Of a DNA stretch of 55,800 bases, positions 32,816 through 42,400 are shown piece by piece. The notes beneath the pieces were generated by a model. It worked only from the letters and a program-made list of their open reading frames with translations. It did no database searches and had not been told where the DNA came from. How positions within the stretch are numbered: position 1 is the stretch's first letter; each line of letters opens with the position of its first letter. This DNA is from Spirochaetales bacterium Spiro_10 (GTDB lineage Bacteria > Spirochaetota > Spirochaetia > Treponematales > Treponemataceae). The stretch lies in the NCBI GenBank assembly GCA_001604405.1, contig LVBL01000018.1, forward strand, positions 17,786 to 73,585. The letters are read 5' to 3'. The translations under genes were made by a program, and so were the position numbers.

Positions 32816-33811
32816 CTATCCCCGGTTGTAGATCTCTTTGATCACCGTTTCGATGGGAAGCTCCTGCACCGAGAGGTCGCGAAGGCCGTACCGGGAGGTG
32901 ATATGGCCGATAAGGTCGGGGAGGGCCATGAGCGACGTGTCGCACTCGAGTTCCACGTCGGTGGCAGAGAGTCGGTTGAGGAGCGTGACGCCCGCGGGCG
33001 GCGCGAGTTCGGACCCAGCCTGGTCGCAGAGGCACGGGGAAAGCGTCGCGGCCGAGACGATCTTCTTGGCGCCGAAGTGCCGCTTGAGCTGCGCGATCCC
33101 GTCGTCGAAGACGATGCTTCCGTGATTGACCACGATAACCCGGCGCGCAAGCCGCTCCACGTCACCAAGATCGTGGGTGGTCAGGATGAATGTGACGCCG
33201 TCCTTGTTCATCTCCTGGATGAACTCGCGTATCCGGTCTTTCGCGATCACGTCGAGTCCGATGGTCGGCTCGTCGAGAAAGACGATCCGCGGGTTGTGGA
33301 GCATCGCCATGATGAACTCGCACTTCATGCGCTCGCCGAGCGAGAGGTTTCGCGTAGGCTGGTTCATCTGCGTTCTCACGTCGAGCATGCCGGTGAGCCG
33401 GTCCATCGTCCGCTTGAAGTCCGCGTCGGGGATGCGGTAGATCGCCTGGTTCATCAGGAAGGAATCGACCGGCGGGATGTCCCACACGAGCTGGGACTTC
33501 TGGCCGAAGACGGCGCCGATCCCGGCGACGTAGCGCTTGCGGTCCTTCCACGGGCACACGTCCATCACCGACACCCGGCCCGACGTGGGAAAGAGGACGC
33601 CGGTGAGTATCTTGAGCGTCGTCGACTTGCCGGCGCCGTTGGGCCCGAGAAAGCCGACGAGCTCTCCTTCTGCGATCGAGAAGTCGATTCCCTTGAGCGC
33701 GTGAACCTCCGTCTTGTTCCGGTGAACGAGGCTCTTCACGACCTCCGCGAAGGTGCTTCCGCGGTTCCATGTGGTGTACGTCTTGGTCAGCGCCTCAACC
33801 GTGATCTGCAT
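32816..33811 (-). CDS. ABC-2 type exporter ATPase (COG4586-like)
   Basis: 331 aa. Walker A GPNGAGKST (56-64), signature NLSLGERMK (155-163), Walker B IVFLDEPT (176-183), H-switch TTHD. An extended N-terminus (about 1-48) before Walker A and a C-terminal domain (about 240-331) are typical of the COG4586 ATPases. These work with two distinct six-helix permeases, exactly the two genes upstream on the same strand. The start at 33811 is 2 nt after the preceding stop. Last gene of the three-gene operon. Substrate unknown; relatives occur in antibiotic or lipid export. Confidence 0.9.
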   Translation of the reverse strand: MQITVEALTKTYTTWNRGSTFAEVVKSLVHRNKTEVHALKGIDFSIAEGELVGFLGPNGAGKSTTLKILTGVLFPTSGRVSVMDVCPWKDRKRYVAGIGAVFGQKSQLVWDIPPVDSFLMNQAIYRIPDADFKRTMDRLTGMLDVRTQMNQPTRNLSLGERMKCEFIMAMLHNPRIVFLDEPTIGLDVIAKDRIREFIQEMNKDGVTFILTTHDLGDVERLARRVIVVNHGSIVFDDGIAQLKRHFGAKKIVSAATLSPCLCDQAGSELAPPAGVTLLNRLSATDVELECDTSLMALPDLIGHITSRYGLRDLSVQELPIETVIKEIYNRG

Positions 33812-33813
33812 CG

Positions 33814-34599
33814 TCAGCCTCCACCGCCGGCGTACCGACGGATCATCGATTTCCAAAAAAGATATCCCAGCGCGAAGAACGCGAGCGCCGAGGGAATCGC
33901 GAGAAACATGCGCGCGCCGAAGCGGCCCAAAAGCGCCTCGGCCGGAAAGAGGGCGATCATCGACAGGGGAAGGCCGACCGTGAAGGCCCACTGCAGCGGC
34001 TTCGAGAAGATCGAGTCCGGGTAACGCGAGAACACCAGGATCGCCTCGAGCAGCTCGATGACTCGGCCGTTGCCGATCCAGACGAAGAGGCTCGCCGCGA
34101 GGATGAGGGCGAAGCCGAAGAGGACGAGCACGGACAGCGAAAGAAAGAGGAGGAACGAGAGGAACCCCGCGAGCGACGGCGCGGGAAGGCCGCGCGAGAC
34201 GAAGACGACGAGGGCGATGCCGCCGAGTGTCCGGCTGACACCTTCGACGTCGATGCCCCGAAGCAAGGTGAGGAGGAGGGGCGAGCGCGGCTTGAGGAGG
34301 GTGATCTCGAAGGTGCCCTCGCGCGCCTGATTGAAGACTACCCAGACCATCCCGAAAAAGAGCGGGACGGCGATTCCGCGCGCGAGCAGGAACACCGCCT
34401 GTATGAGGAGGGCCTCTTCCATGGACCAGCCGGGGAAGGCCGTGCCGGACCGGTAGATGAGAAAGGTCACGAGCGGCGCGACGAGCTCGAGCAGGAAGGA
34501 GACGGCGAAGCTCAGGACAAAGTCTCCGCGGTAAGCGGCGCGTTCCGCGAAGGAGGTTCGGAGAGAGCGGGCGAACAGGGTCAGCGTCCAGTGTCTCAC
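33814..34599 (-). CDS. ABC-2 family permease (COG3694-like)
   Basis: 261 aa, six hydrophobic helices. The start is GTG at 34599, overlapping the previous stop (GTGA), with GGGGG a few nt upstream. The segment FNQAREGTFEITLLKPRSPLLLTLLRG (about 88-113, shown shortened) is the characteristic cytoplasmic loop of these permeases. Paired with the permease at 34596 and the ATPase at 32816. The C-terminus ends MIRRYAGGGG next to the ATPase start. Confidence 0.85.
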   Translation of the reverse strand: MRHWTLTLFARSLRTSFAERAAYRGDFVLSFAVSFLLELVAPLVTFLIYRSGTAFPGWSMEEALLIQAVFLLARGIAVPLFFGMVWVVFNQAREGTFEITLLKPRSPLLLTLLRGIDVEGVSRTLGGIALVVFVSRGLPAPSLAGFLSFLLFLSLSVLVLFGFALILAASLFVWIGNGRVIELLEAILVFSRYPDSIFSKPLQWAFTVGLPLSMIALFPAEALLGRFGARMFLAIPSALAFFALGYLFWKSMIRRYAGGGG

Positions 34600-35414
34600 G
34601 CGCCCACCCCCGTAAAACGCCTGATCCCGAGCCGCCAGAGCAGTTCGGTGACGACCAGCATGACGATGACGGCGACGCCCTGGATGGCGACGATGACGGG
34701 AACGTCGAACTTCCAGCCCGCGAGCTCGTAGGAGCCGAGAAAGACGCGGACGGGAACGTAGCTCACGTACTGGAAGGGAAGAAAGAAAAGCGCCCGCTGG
34801 ACGGCTTCCGGAAAAAACGACAGGGGGATGAACACGCCGGCGAGCAAGTCGCGCAAGAGCCTGACGAGGGAACGGATGCCGTCCGTCCGGGTCAGCCAGA
34901 AGGCGAGAATCCCGGTCGAGTAGTTGACGAGAAAAAGGATGACGAAGCTGAAGGCAACGGAGAGCGCCGTCCAGAAAACGGAGGCCGGAACGAGGCGGAT
35001 GCCGAAGAGAAAGAAGAAGATGAGCCACACCGGCACGAACTCGAAGAGGAAGCCCAGCATGCGGTGTCCGACCTTCTGGGAAAACGCGAAGAAGCGGTGC
35101 GACATCGGCCTCAGCACGTAGGTGAGGAACTTCCCCGAGCTTATGAGCATCTGCAGGTTCCAGTCGGCGAAGTCCATGGTGAGGTAGTAGATAACCGAGG
35201 AGGCGCCGTAATAGAGGAGCATCTGGTCGAGCGTAAAGCCGCCGAGGGTCTCGCGACCCGCGTACGCGGCCCGCCAGATGAAGACCTGCGCGAGGAAGAA
35301 GGCGGGGCCGACCACGAGCGAGAGAAGCATGTGGGAGCGGTACGCCGCCCACTCCTTCCAGGTCACGAAGGCCACCGCCCTGAGCGTTTTCAGCCCGGCG
35401 AGAATCGTCTTCAC
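34596..35414 (-). CDS. ABC-2 family permease (COG4587-like)
   Basis: 272 aa, six hydrophobic helices; the loop MLISSGKFLTYVLRPMSH (about 89-106) corresponds to the KPL/RP loop of ABC-2 permeases. First gene of the three-gene operon permease, permease, ATPase; the overlap of 4 nt with the next gene implies coupled translation. It starts 9 nt after the serine hydrolase stop, so the hydrolase may also belong to the transcript. Direction and cargo of transport are not deducible; the family is mostly exporters. Confidence 0.85.
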   Translation of the reverse strand: MKTILAGLKTLRAVAFVTWKEWAAYRSHMLLSLVVGPAFFLAQVFIWRAAYAGRETLGGFTLDQMLLYYGASSVIYYLTMDFADWNLQMLISSGKFLTYVLRPMSHRFFAFSQKVGHRMLGFLFEFVPVWLIFFFLFGIRLVPASVFWTALSVAFSFVILFLVNYSTGILAFWLTRTDGIRSLVRLLRDLLAGVFIPLSFFPEAVQRALFFLPFQYVSYVPVRVFLGSYELAGWKFDVPVIVAIQGVAVIVMLVVTELLWRLGIRRFTGVGA

Positions 35415-35423
35415 GCCGTTGCC

Positions 35424-36542
35424 TTACACGATGCCGGAGAATGCGATGGTTCGGGGCTTTACCATCACGTCGGGGTCCCATTCGCCGTGCGTGTTGGTGA
35501 AGCTCGCGAACACGAACTCCTCCCTCGGGTCGACGAAGAGGGAGCACCAGCCCCAGCCTTCGTGGTTGTAGCACTCGGGCGAGACCGTGGGCCCGTCGCA
35601 GTAGTAGCCCCAGCCGAGGCCCTGCCGGTAGTTCCGGCAGTTCTTTCCCCAGTGGAAGGAGGTCACTCCGTCGAGCTGGTTTCTCGTCATCGCCTCGGCC
35701 GTCTTCCGACCGAGGATCCGCGCGCCGTCGAGCGTCCCGCCGTTGATGAAGCATTGCCCGTACCGGAAGAGGTCGGGCAGCGAGGCGAAGGCCCCGAATC
35801 CGCCGAGGCTGAAGTGGCTTTTACCCTCGGTCCCCGAGATGTCCCCTACCTCCCACTCGCTCGTGACGGTTATTTCTTTTTTCAGGCTTTCCGGCGGATT
35901 GAAGAAGCTCCGCGTCATCCCGAGTGGCTTGAAGATTTCTTCCTCGATATACGTCTCCATCGGACGGCCCGAGGCGCGCGTGATCATCTCCCCGACGAAG
36001 GCGAAGCCCAGCGTGGAGTAGTTCCAGTGCTCGCCGGGTTTCGACTGGATCGGCCCGGAGAGCGCGCGCTTGATCCAGTCGGGCGAGTCGATGAGGTCGA
36101 AGATGTCCATGGGATACGGCTCGCAAAAATAGCCGCCGTCGGCGCGAAGTCCCGAGGTGTGGGTCAACAGGTGCCAGAGGGTGATGTCCCCGTACATCGG
36201 GTTGTCGAACTCGCTTATCAGAGACTTGACCGGCTGTTCGAGCCAGAGCTTGCCGTCTTCCACGAGCTTCAGGGCCGCGGCCGCGGTGAATATCTTGGTG
36301 ATCGACGCCATGCGCTTGATGGCGTCGGGCTTGATCGGAGCGGAGCTTTCGGCAAGGTCGTGCTTTCCCGCCGCGCGATGGACGAACACCTTGCCCTTGC
36401 GCGCCATCAGGAAGGCCGCCGCGCGCACCTTTCCCGAGTCGACCAGTTTCCCGTAATAATCCGAAAGGAGTTCGATCCTTTTCTCGTCATACCCGATTTT
36501 CTGCGGCGTCGTGTCCGCCTTCGCGTCGTTCCAGGTCGGCAT
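35424..36542 (-). CDS. Serine hydrolase of the class C beta-lactamase/esterase superfamily
   Basis: 372 aa without a signal peptide, so cytoplasmic. The active-site motif SxxK is in MASITKIF (about S80, K83), YxN-like YST in HWNYSTLGFAFVG, and the C-terminal His-Gly type motif is near NHEGWGW. Also HLLTHTSGL and GRPMETYIEEEIFKPLGMTRS are characteristic of the EstB/class C family. Members are esterases, peptidases or lactamases; no signal peptide argues against an antibiotic resistance role. GGAG precedes the ATG by 7 nt. It is 9 nt upstream of the ABC-2 permease gene and may be its co-transcribed partner. Confidence 0.88.
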   Translation of the reverse strand: MPTWNDAKADTTPQKIGYDEKRIELLSDYYGKLVDSGKVRAAAFLMARKGKVFVHRAAGKHDLAESSAPIKPDAIKRMASITKIFTAAAALKLVEDGKLWLEQPVKSLISEFDNPMYGDITLWHLLTHTSGLRADGGYFCEPYPMDIFDLIDSPDWIKRALSGPIQSKPGEHWNYSTLGFAFVGEMITRASGRPMETYIEEEIFKPLGMTRSFFNPPESLKKEITVTSEWEVGDISGTEGKSHFSLGGFGAFASLPDLFRYGQCFINGGTLDGARILGRKTAEAMTRNQLDGVTSFHWGKNCRNYRQGLGWGYYCDGPTVSPECYNHEGWGWCSLFVDPREEFVFASFTNTHGEWDPDVMVKPRTIAFSGIV

Positions 36543-36722
36543 GGTGTGCTCCTTCGCGTTTTGTTTTGTTACAGTGTATCCAAGTCGCGCCCTTTAGTAC
36601 AGCGAAAAAACGGAACGCGCCATGAAGAGGGGAAAACCTTCCCCTCGCTCCGAAAGGGAGCCGTCCCGGCGGCCGGCTCCCGTTTCTCCGCTACCCCTTC
36701 ATCGCGGATCCGCCGGTTTGCG

Positions 36723-36751
36723 TTGACATCCGACATAGTGCGACCTACTAT
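36723..36751 (+). promoter_or_regulatory. Consensus-like promoter of the small membrane protein
   Basis: TTGACA (36723-36728), 17 nt, TACTAT (36746-36751). The predicted leader is about 35-40 nt and includes GGAGG 5 nt before the ATG at 36795, so this gene, unlike several others here, has a normal leader. Confidence 0.65.
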
Positions 36752-36794
36752 TAAAAGGAATGACCGCCAGGAAATGTCCGTCACGGAGGTTGAT

Positions 36795-37049
36795 ATGGAA
36801 AGGGTCGAGAAAATCAGCAAGGACGCCGAACGAAAGTACGCGTCGTTCATGTCGGGCAAGCCCATCTGGGTGTACTGGGTATTCTTCACCGCGCTCGTCG
36901 CCGTCGCGCTCGGCGTCTCCTACGCGACGCTGTACCTGCTCGCGATGAACTGGTGGGTCGTGGCCCTCGTCGTGATCGTCGCCGGCATGAGCGCGGGCAC
37001 CTTCGCGTACCTCAGCGCCACGCGGCCGGACGGGGGCGGGAAGGAGTAG
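36795..37049 (+). CDS. Small two-helix membrane protein, unknown function
   Basis: 84 aa. A charged N-terminus (MERVEKISKDAERKYASFM) precedes two hydrophobic helices (about 24-48 and 50-74) and a short Gly-rich tail. The start at 36795 has GGAGG 5 nt upstream; an in-frame ATG lies at 36774. No family recognised. It is convergent to PbpC with only 7 nt between the stops and stands under its own strong promoter. Possibly an envelope stress or accessory protein; nothing in the sequence shows that. Confidence 0.75.
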   Translation: MERVEKISKDAERKYASFMSGKPIWVYWVFFTALVAVALGVSYATLYLLAMNWWVVALVVIVAGMSAGTFAYLSATRPDGGGKE

Positions 37050-37056
37050 CGCCGCC

Positions 37057-39414
37057 TCAGTCCGCTTGTTCCGTGACGATGACCTGTATCGAGGCCGAGC
37101 GGCCCCTCGAGTCGACGACGGTGAGCGTCCACCTGCCCGCGTCGGGTGCCCAGACGAGACGTTCGCGGGGGGCGGCTGAGCCGAGAAACACGGAATCCGC
37201 GAACCAGAAGAGCTCGCCGGCATCCGAATCGGCGCTTGCCTGCAATACGAGCTGGTTGTAGCGGCTGCTCTCCCGTCTCAGCACGTACTCGGTGTCCGAC
37301 ATCGGCGATATGATCGAGGGCGGGAACCCGCCGGCCCGTGGCCCGAAGGAGTCGTCGCTCGGGGGATAGGGCGGCGGCTTGAGTCGGGGCAACCCCGCCT
37401 CCTCGAACAGTTCAAGCAGGTCGGAGGGCCAGAACTCCCGAACTTCCTCGCGGATCCAGGGCTTGTCCGATTCCTCGGTGCGGTAGCCGGTGCGCGAGTC
37501 TATCCGGACCGCGCGATGTATCCCGCACTTCGTTATCGGCGAGACGCCGGGTATGAACCAGGTCGTGACGGTTTGCGGGCAGTCGTCATTCGGTATGCCT
37601 CCGGACACGGCGCAGACCTTCACCGTCGTGACGTCGGCGGGCACGCGCGGAGGGGGGAGCCGCCGGGCCGGCGGGATTTCCGCGAGCATAGCGTCGATGA
37701 CGCCGAAAAGGAGCGGTCCCGACATGAGCCTCCCGATGAAGGCGGTGTTGCCCTCGCCCGAGAAATTCCCGATCCAGACGCACAACACGTAACGGTCGAA
37801 TATCGCGATGGCCCAACAATCCTTGAACCCTATCGAGGTCCCCGTTTTCCAGGCTACGGGCGTCTGGCGGCTCGTCTGCGGCCGGTAGTCGACCGGGGAC
37901 GGATTCCGCTCGAGCATCCGCATGGTAATCCATGCCGCCCTTTCCGACACGAGGGCGTCCCCCGGCGGCGGAGTCAGGGGGCCTTCGCCCAGGTAGTTCC
38001 GGACGGGAGCGTGCGCACCCCCGTTCGCCAGCGCGGCGTAGAGCCGGACGAGCTCGACCATGGTCACCCCCGCGCTCCCGAGCACGATGGAAAGGCCGTA
38101 ATGGTCCCGCTCGCGCAAGCCCCCGATCCCGGCCCGGGCCATGAGGTCGTAGAGGTCCGGGTTCTTGATCGCCCGCGCGAGAAAGACCGCCGGTATGTTG
38201 CGGCTGTCGACGAGCGCGTCCCACGCCTTGACGGGACCCTTGTAGTCGTTCCGGAAGTTGTCGGGCGCGTATTCGTTGAAGGTCACCGGCGTGTCCTTGA
38301 GCATCGTCTCGGGGTGTATCAGCCCCTGTTCGAGAGCGAGGGCGTAGATGAAGGGCTTGAGCGTCGAGCCCGGCGAGCGGCGCGCGGTCGTGCCGTTCAC
38401 CTGGCCCTGAATCCGGTCGTCGAAAAACCCCGCCGATCCGACCGACGCCAGGACCTCCATGTTCGTCCAGTCCACCAGCATCATGCTTCCGTTGGTGACG
38501 CCGAAGCCCCGATTGCGCTCGACGTGGGCCTTGAGGTGCGCCTCGCAGAGCCGTTGCATGTCGGGGGCTATGGTCGTTCTCGCCGCCCTCCGCCGGTCGC
38601 GCTTCGGCCCGCGACGGTCCCCTTCCGCCCTGAGCGACTCGCAAAAATGCCTCGCCTCGGAGGGAAAGGCGCACAGCAGTGCGGGCGCGCTCTCGATCTC
38701 CGCGGAGATGAGGGCGTCCTCGGGATGGGACTCGAGCCAGGCCCGGTAGAGGACCGCGCGCGCGTTCATGACCGCGGGCGGCGCCCGACGTTCCCGTGGG
38801 GCCCGCTCGTTCGGGTTTTGGGGAAGTACCGCGAGAAAGAGGATTTCGCTCGTGGAGAGGTCCTTGACGTCCGCGCCGAAGTAGTAACGCGCCGCCGCCG
38901 GGAAGCCCTCGATGTTTCCCCCGCAGGGCGCGAGGTTCAGGTAGGCCTCGAGGATTTCCTGCTTGCTGAAGCAGGTCTCGAGAATGAGCGCGCGGAGGAT
39001 CTGGCGCAGTTTTCCGGGAACGGAACGCGTATGGAGACCGTAGCGCATGCGCGCGACCTGCATGGTCAGCGTCGAGGCGCCCACCCGCCTGTTCTTGAGT
39101 ATCCACGTCTCGCGGGCGGCGCGAAGCATCGCCCCGAGATTCACCCCGAAGTGACCGTAGAAGTAGCGGTCCTCCTGCAGGAGTACCGCCTCGATCATCT
39201 CCGGGGGGAAATCGCCAACCGGGGCGAATATCCGGTACTTGTCGTCCTTTGTCAGGAATGCCTGCATGAGAGCGCCGTCGCGGTCGAGGAAGACCGGGGA
39301 AAACGGCACGCCCCCCAGGATGTCCCCGGCAAGGGCGTTTGCGGCGAGATACGCGAGGGCCAAGAAAAGGGGAGCCGCGAGGCTCCCCAGAAAGAACTGC
39401 TTGCGTCTGGTCAT
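37057..39414 (-). CDS. pbpC: Penicillin-binding protein 1C (bifunctional transglycosylase/transpeptidase-like)
   Basis: 785 aa. An N-terminal anchor (about 7-27) is followed by GT51 transglycosylase motifs (LLQEDRYFYGHFG with E81, then ASTLTMQVAR and ILEAYLNLAPCGGNIEG). The transpeptidase domain has SxxK in SPGSTLKP (S350/K353) and KTG at 523-525 (AWKTGTS). A C-terminal BiPBP_C domain (about 690-785) completes the PbpC layout. PbpC synthesises or remodels peptidoglycan in the periplasm. It begins 7 nt after the alpha-2-macroglobulin gene, the classical yfhM-pbpC pairing, in which the protease trap is thought to protect and PbpC to repair the envelope after attack. Confidence 0.95.
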   Translation of the reverse strand: MTRRKQFFLGSLAAPLFLALAYLAANALAGDILGGVPFSPVFLDRDGALMQAFLTKDDKYRIFAPVGDFPPEMIEAVLLQEDRYFYGHFGVNLGAMLRAARETWILKNRRVGASTLTMQVARMRYGLHTRSVPGKLRQILRALILETCFSKQEILEAYLNLAPCGGNIEGFPAAARYYFGADVKDLSTSEILFLAVLPQNPNERAPRERRAPPAVMNARAVLYRAWLESHPEDALISAEIESAPALLCAFPSEARHFCESLRAEGDRRGPKRDRRRAARTTIAPDMQRLCEAHLKAHVERNRGFGVTNGSMMLVDWTNMEVLASVGSAGFFDDRIQGQVNGTTARRSPGSTLKPFIYALALEQGLIHPETMLKDTPVTFNEYAPDNFRNDYKGPVKAWDALVDSRNIPAVFLARAIKNPDLYDLMARAGIGGLRERDHYGLSIVLGSAGVTMVELVRLYAALANGGAHAPVRNYLGEGPLTPPPGDALVSERAAWITMRMLERNPSPVDYRPQTSRQTPVAWKTGTSIGFKDCWAIAIFDRYVLCVWIGNFSGEGNTAFIGRLMSGPLLFGVIDAMLAEIPPARRLPPPRVPADVTTVKVCAVSGGIPNDDCPQTVTTWFIPGVSPITKCGIHRAVRIDSRTGYRTEESDKPWIREEVREFWPSDLLELFEEAGLPRLKPPPYPPSDDSFGPRAGGFPPSIISPMSDTEYVLRRESSRYNQLVLQASADSDAGELFWFADSVFLGSAAPRERLVWAPDAGRWTLTVVDSRGRSASIQVIVTEQAD

Positions 39415-39421
39415 GTGCCGC

Positions 39422-42400
39422 TTATTTGCCGGAGACCGTCAGCCGCTCCTGCGGACGCATCGCCCACACCTTCTTGTCGTAGAGCGCCTCCGCGAACAGC
39501 GGGGGAACGACGAAGTTTCCCTTGTTCACGGCCCGGGCCTTGTAGGTAAACGTGTTGAGCTCGGGCCCGACGCTTCCGAATACCACAAGACGGTCCTCGC
39601 GGATGTCGACGTAGTCGGGAGACCAGCGCGCGCCCCGGTAGTCGCGGATCGAGGCGATATCGGCCTCGAGACCGGCCGGCAGGAGGTCCACCAGCGCGAC
39701 GTCGCGAACCGTGTTTTTCGAAAGGCTCCGGAAGTTGAGTTTGACGTACACGGCGTCGCCGATCGAAGCCTTGTCGATCTTCTTTCCGTCGGCGTCGGTG
39801 AATTCGCGGTACACCTCGATGCCGTTCTTCGTCTCGGTTTTCGGAGGCTCGAGGTCGAAGCCCGCCTGCGTCACCTGGTAGAAGAGGGGAACCTTGTCCC
39901 GGTTGTCGACGGCGATCTTTTCGGCGGTTCCCGTGAAGGCCGCGGTGAAGATGGGGTCGCCCTTCGGCGCCAGCTCGGAACGCGCCTTGTCGGCCGCTAT
40001 CTGGGCGACGGTGAAGGCGCCGGTCTCGGCCGTCGGGGCCGCCTTGAGATAGGCGTCGATCGCCATGAGCGCGAGACTCGCCGACATCGTGGTGTACCCC
40101 TGCTGGCCCAGGTCCTCGGCCATCGACTCGAGGAGTTTTCCCGAGACGTCCTTGAGGTTCTGCGGGAAATGCCGCGCGACCACGTTCAGGTACAGCGACT
40201 TGTACGCGAGCGGGTCGAAGTACCGGAAGTTCTCCTTGAACGCGTAGGCGAGCTTGATCTTGAGGAGAAGCGCGGAGGCGTCGATGTTTTTCTGGAGCAT
40301 CGCGTAGCTTCCCGCCATGAAGAGCCCGGGGAATCCCGTCTCGGCGGCGGAGTTGTCGCGCGCGATGTCCTTCTTGAGCGCCTCCAGATGCGTCGTGGTG
40401 ACCTGCTCGTTCAGGGTCATGACGTATATGGCGTAGGCCCTGCAGGTAAGCGAGTAGTCGTCGGTGCCCTTCATCTGGGCGATGTTCTGCAGCGCCAGGA
40501 CGACGTTCTCCATGAATGCCGGGGAGACGTAGTGCCCCTTGGCCCTGGCCTCCGTCAGGAAGTGCGCGCAATAGGCCGTGATCAGCGGATCAGACTCGGA
40601 AAGGGACGTCCATATGCCGATCGAGTTGTCGCGCTTGACGCGCGCCTGCAGTATCGAGACGACCCTTGCCACCGCCGCCTGGCCTTCCTCGCGGGAGAAC
40701 TTCATCTCGCGCGAGAGTTCCGGGTAGAGGAAGGGGAAGGCCGCGCTCGCGAGCTGCTCGGAGCAGCCGTAGGGGAAGGTCGTGAGGAAGAAGTTGAGCC
40801 CCTTCGCGAGTCCGAGGGGCAGGTACGATAGCGCGACCTCGCGCGTGCCGAACTCCTCGTAGATCTTTCGGGGTACCGCTATCTCGGCCTTGTCCTTTTT
40901 CAGCATGCCGGTCTCGAGGGCGACCCGGTAGGGCACCGACGGGCGGACGGACATGAACGCGGACAGTTCGGAGGATTCGCTCCCGTCGCTCGCGACGAAT
41001 TTTATCTCCGCCGCCCCCACGGGACCCGCGGCCTTGACCGTGATGCTGACCGTCTCGTCGCGGCCCTCGGGGATGGCGAGATCGAAGGACGACTTCGAGG
41101 TTATCGCGAGATGCTTGCTGCCCGTCGCCTGGAGGCGTACCTTGCCGGATTCTCCCGCGCCCTTCCGGTTGTTCGTCACGGTGACGGCGACGTCGAACTC
41201 GTCGCCGGGCGCGGCCATCATCGGCGCGTTCGGCGATATGATGAAGGTGTTGCGCAGGAGCGCCTTGTCCTCGGCGGCGCCTATCGAGTCGTCGGATACC
41301 GCCACGGCCATGACGCGGAGCGTTCCGTTGAAATAGTCGGGAACGCGGTAGTTCAGGGTTTTCGGGGTCGGTCCCGATTCCAGTATGCCCGACCAGTAGG
41401 CCACCGGCTGGTTTTGCCGGCGCTTGAAGGGGTTGAGGTTGCGGGAGAGCTCGTCGTATCCGTCGCCGCCGCCCATTGCCTGCAGCGAGCGCACGACGGA
41501 GAATTCCGGGAGTATCAGGTCCATGATCTGGGCCGTCCTGACCTCGAGGGCCCGTTTCTGGAAGAAGAAGGCTATCGGGTCCGGTGTCCTGTATCCGGCG
41601 AACTGCAGGATGCCCTCGTCGACGGCGTAGACGATTATCTTTCCGGGCCGCGCGGTCGAATAGCGGATCGGGAAGTCCTTGCCGGGTTTCGCCTCCTCCG
41701 GTATCGCGAGGGTGATGCGGTTCGTGCGGCTTTCCTTGCTGACCGAGAAGGGCACCGTGCCGTAGCTCAGGGGAGACATGAATATCTCACGCGAGTCGCG
41801 GGCGCGCACGAACATGACGCTGACGTAGCCGTTCCCCTCAAGGTCGCGCGGGACCGTGACGGTCTGCACGCTCGACGTGCCCGGGCTCGTGAACCACTTG
41901 TGCGCGTACACCTTGTCGCGCTCGATCGTGATGAGGCCCGCGCCGGCATACGGCGCCTTGATCATCACCTCGACGGTGTCGCCGCCGGAGAAATCGGTAC
42001 GGTTGAGGCTCAGCTCGAGCTCGGCGGTGCGCGTCAGGCTTCGCTCGACGTTCTGGGAACCCGCGACGCTGAAGGCGGCCTTGTTGTACGCAAGTCCGTC
42101 GGGGGCGGTGACGGAAAGCTCGAACTCGCCGGGCCGGTCCGTCGGCACGGAGTACTCGAAGCCCGACGCCGGTATGGACAGTTTCTCCTCAGAGACGGGA
42201 TAGGACTTGCGTACCGACTGGTATTTGAAGACGCCGTTGGGCTGCTTTACGAGCATCGAGACGTAACGGACCTCGCTCAGCGAGAGCGTGAGGTCGCGGA
42301 CCGCCGTCCTCTTCAGGTCGGGATCGATGGCGATGAAGGATATGATCCGCTTCGAGTCCTTGTTGACGTACGCGAGCGACCCGTCGGCCTTGTGTCCTAT

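Noticed and set aside
35064-36773. Plus-strand frame of over 500 codons ahead of the small membrane protein
   Set aside because: Antisense to the serine hydrolase with its clear SxxK motif; only the end from 36795 has SD, promoter and helices.
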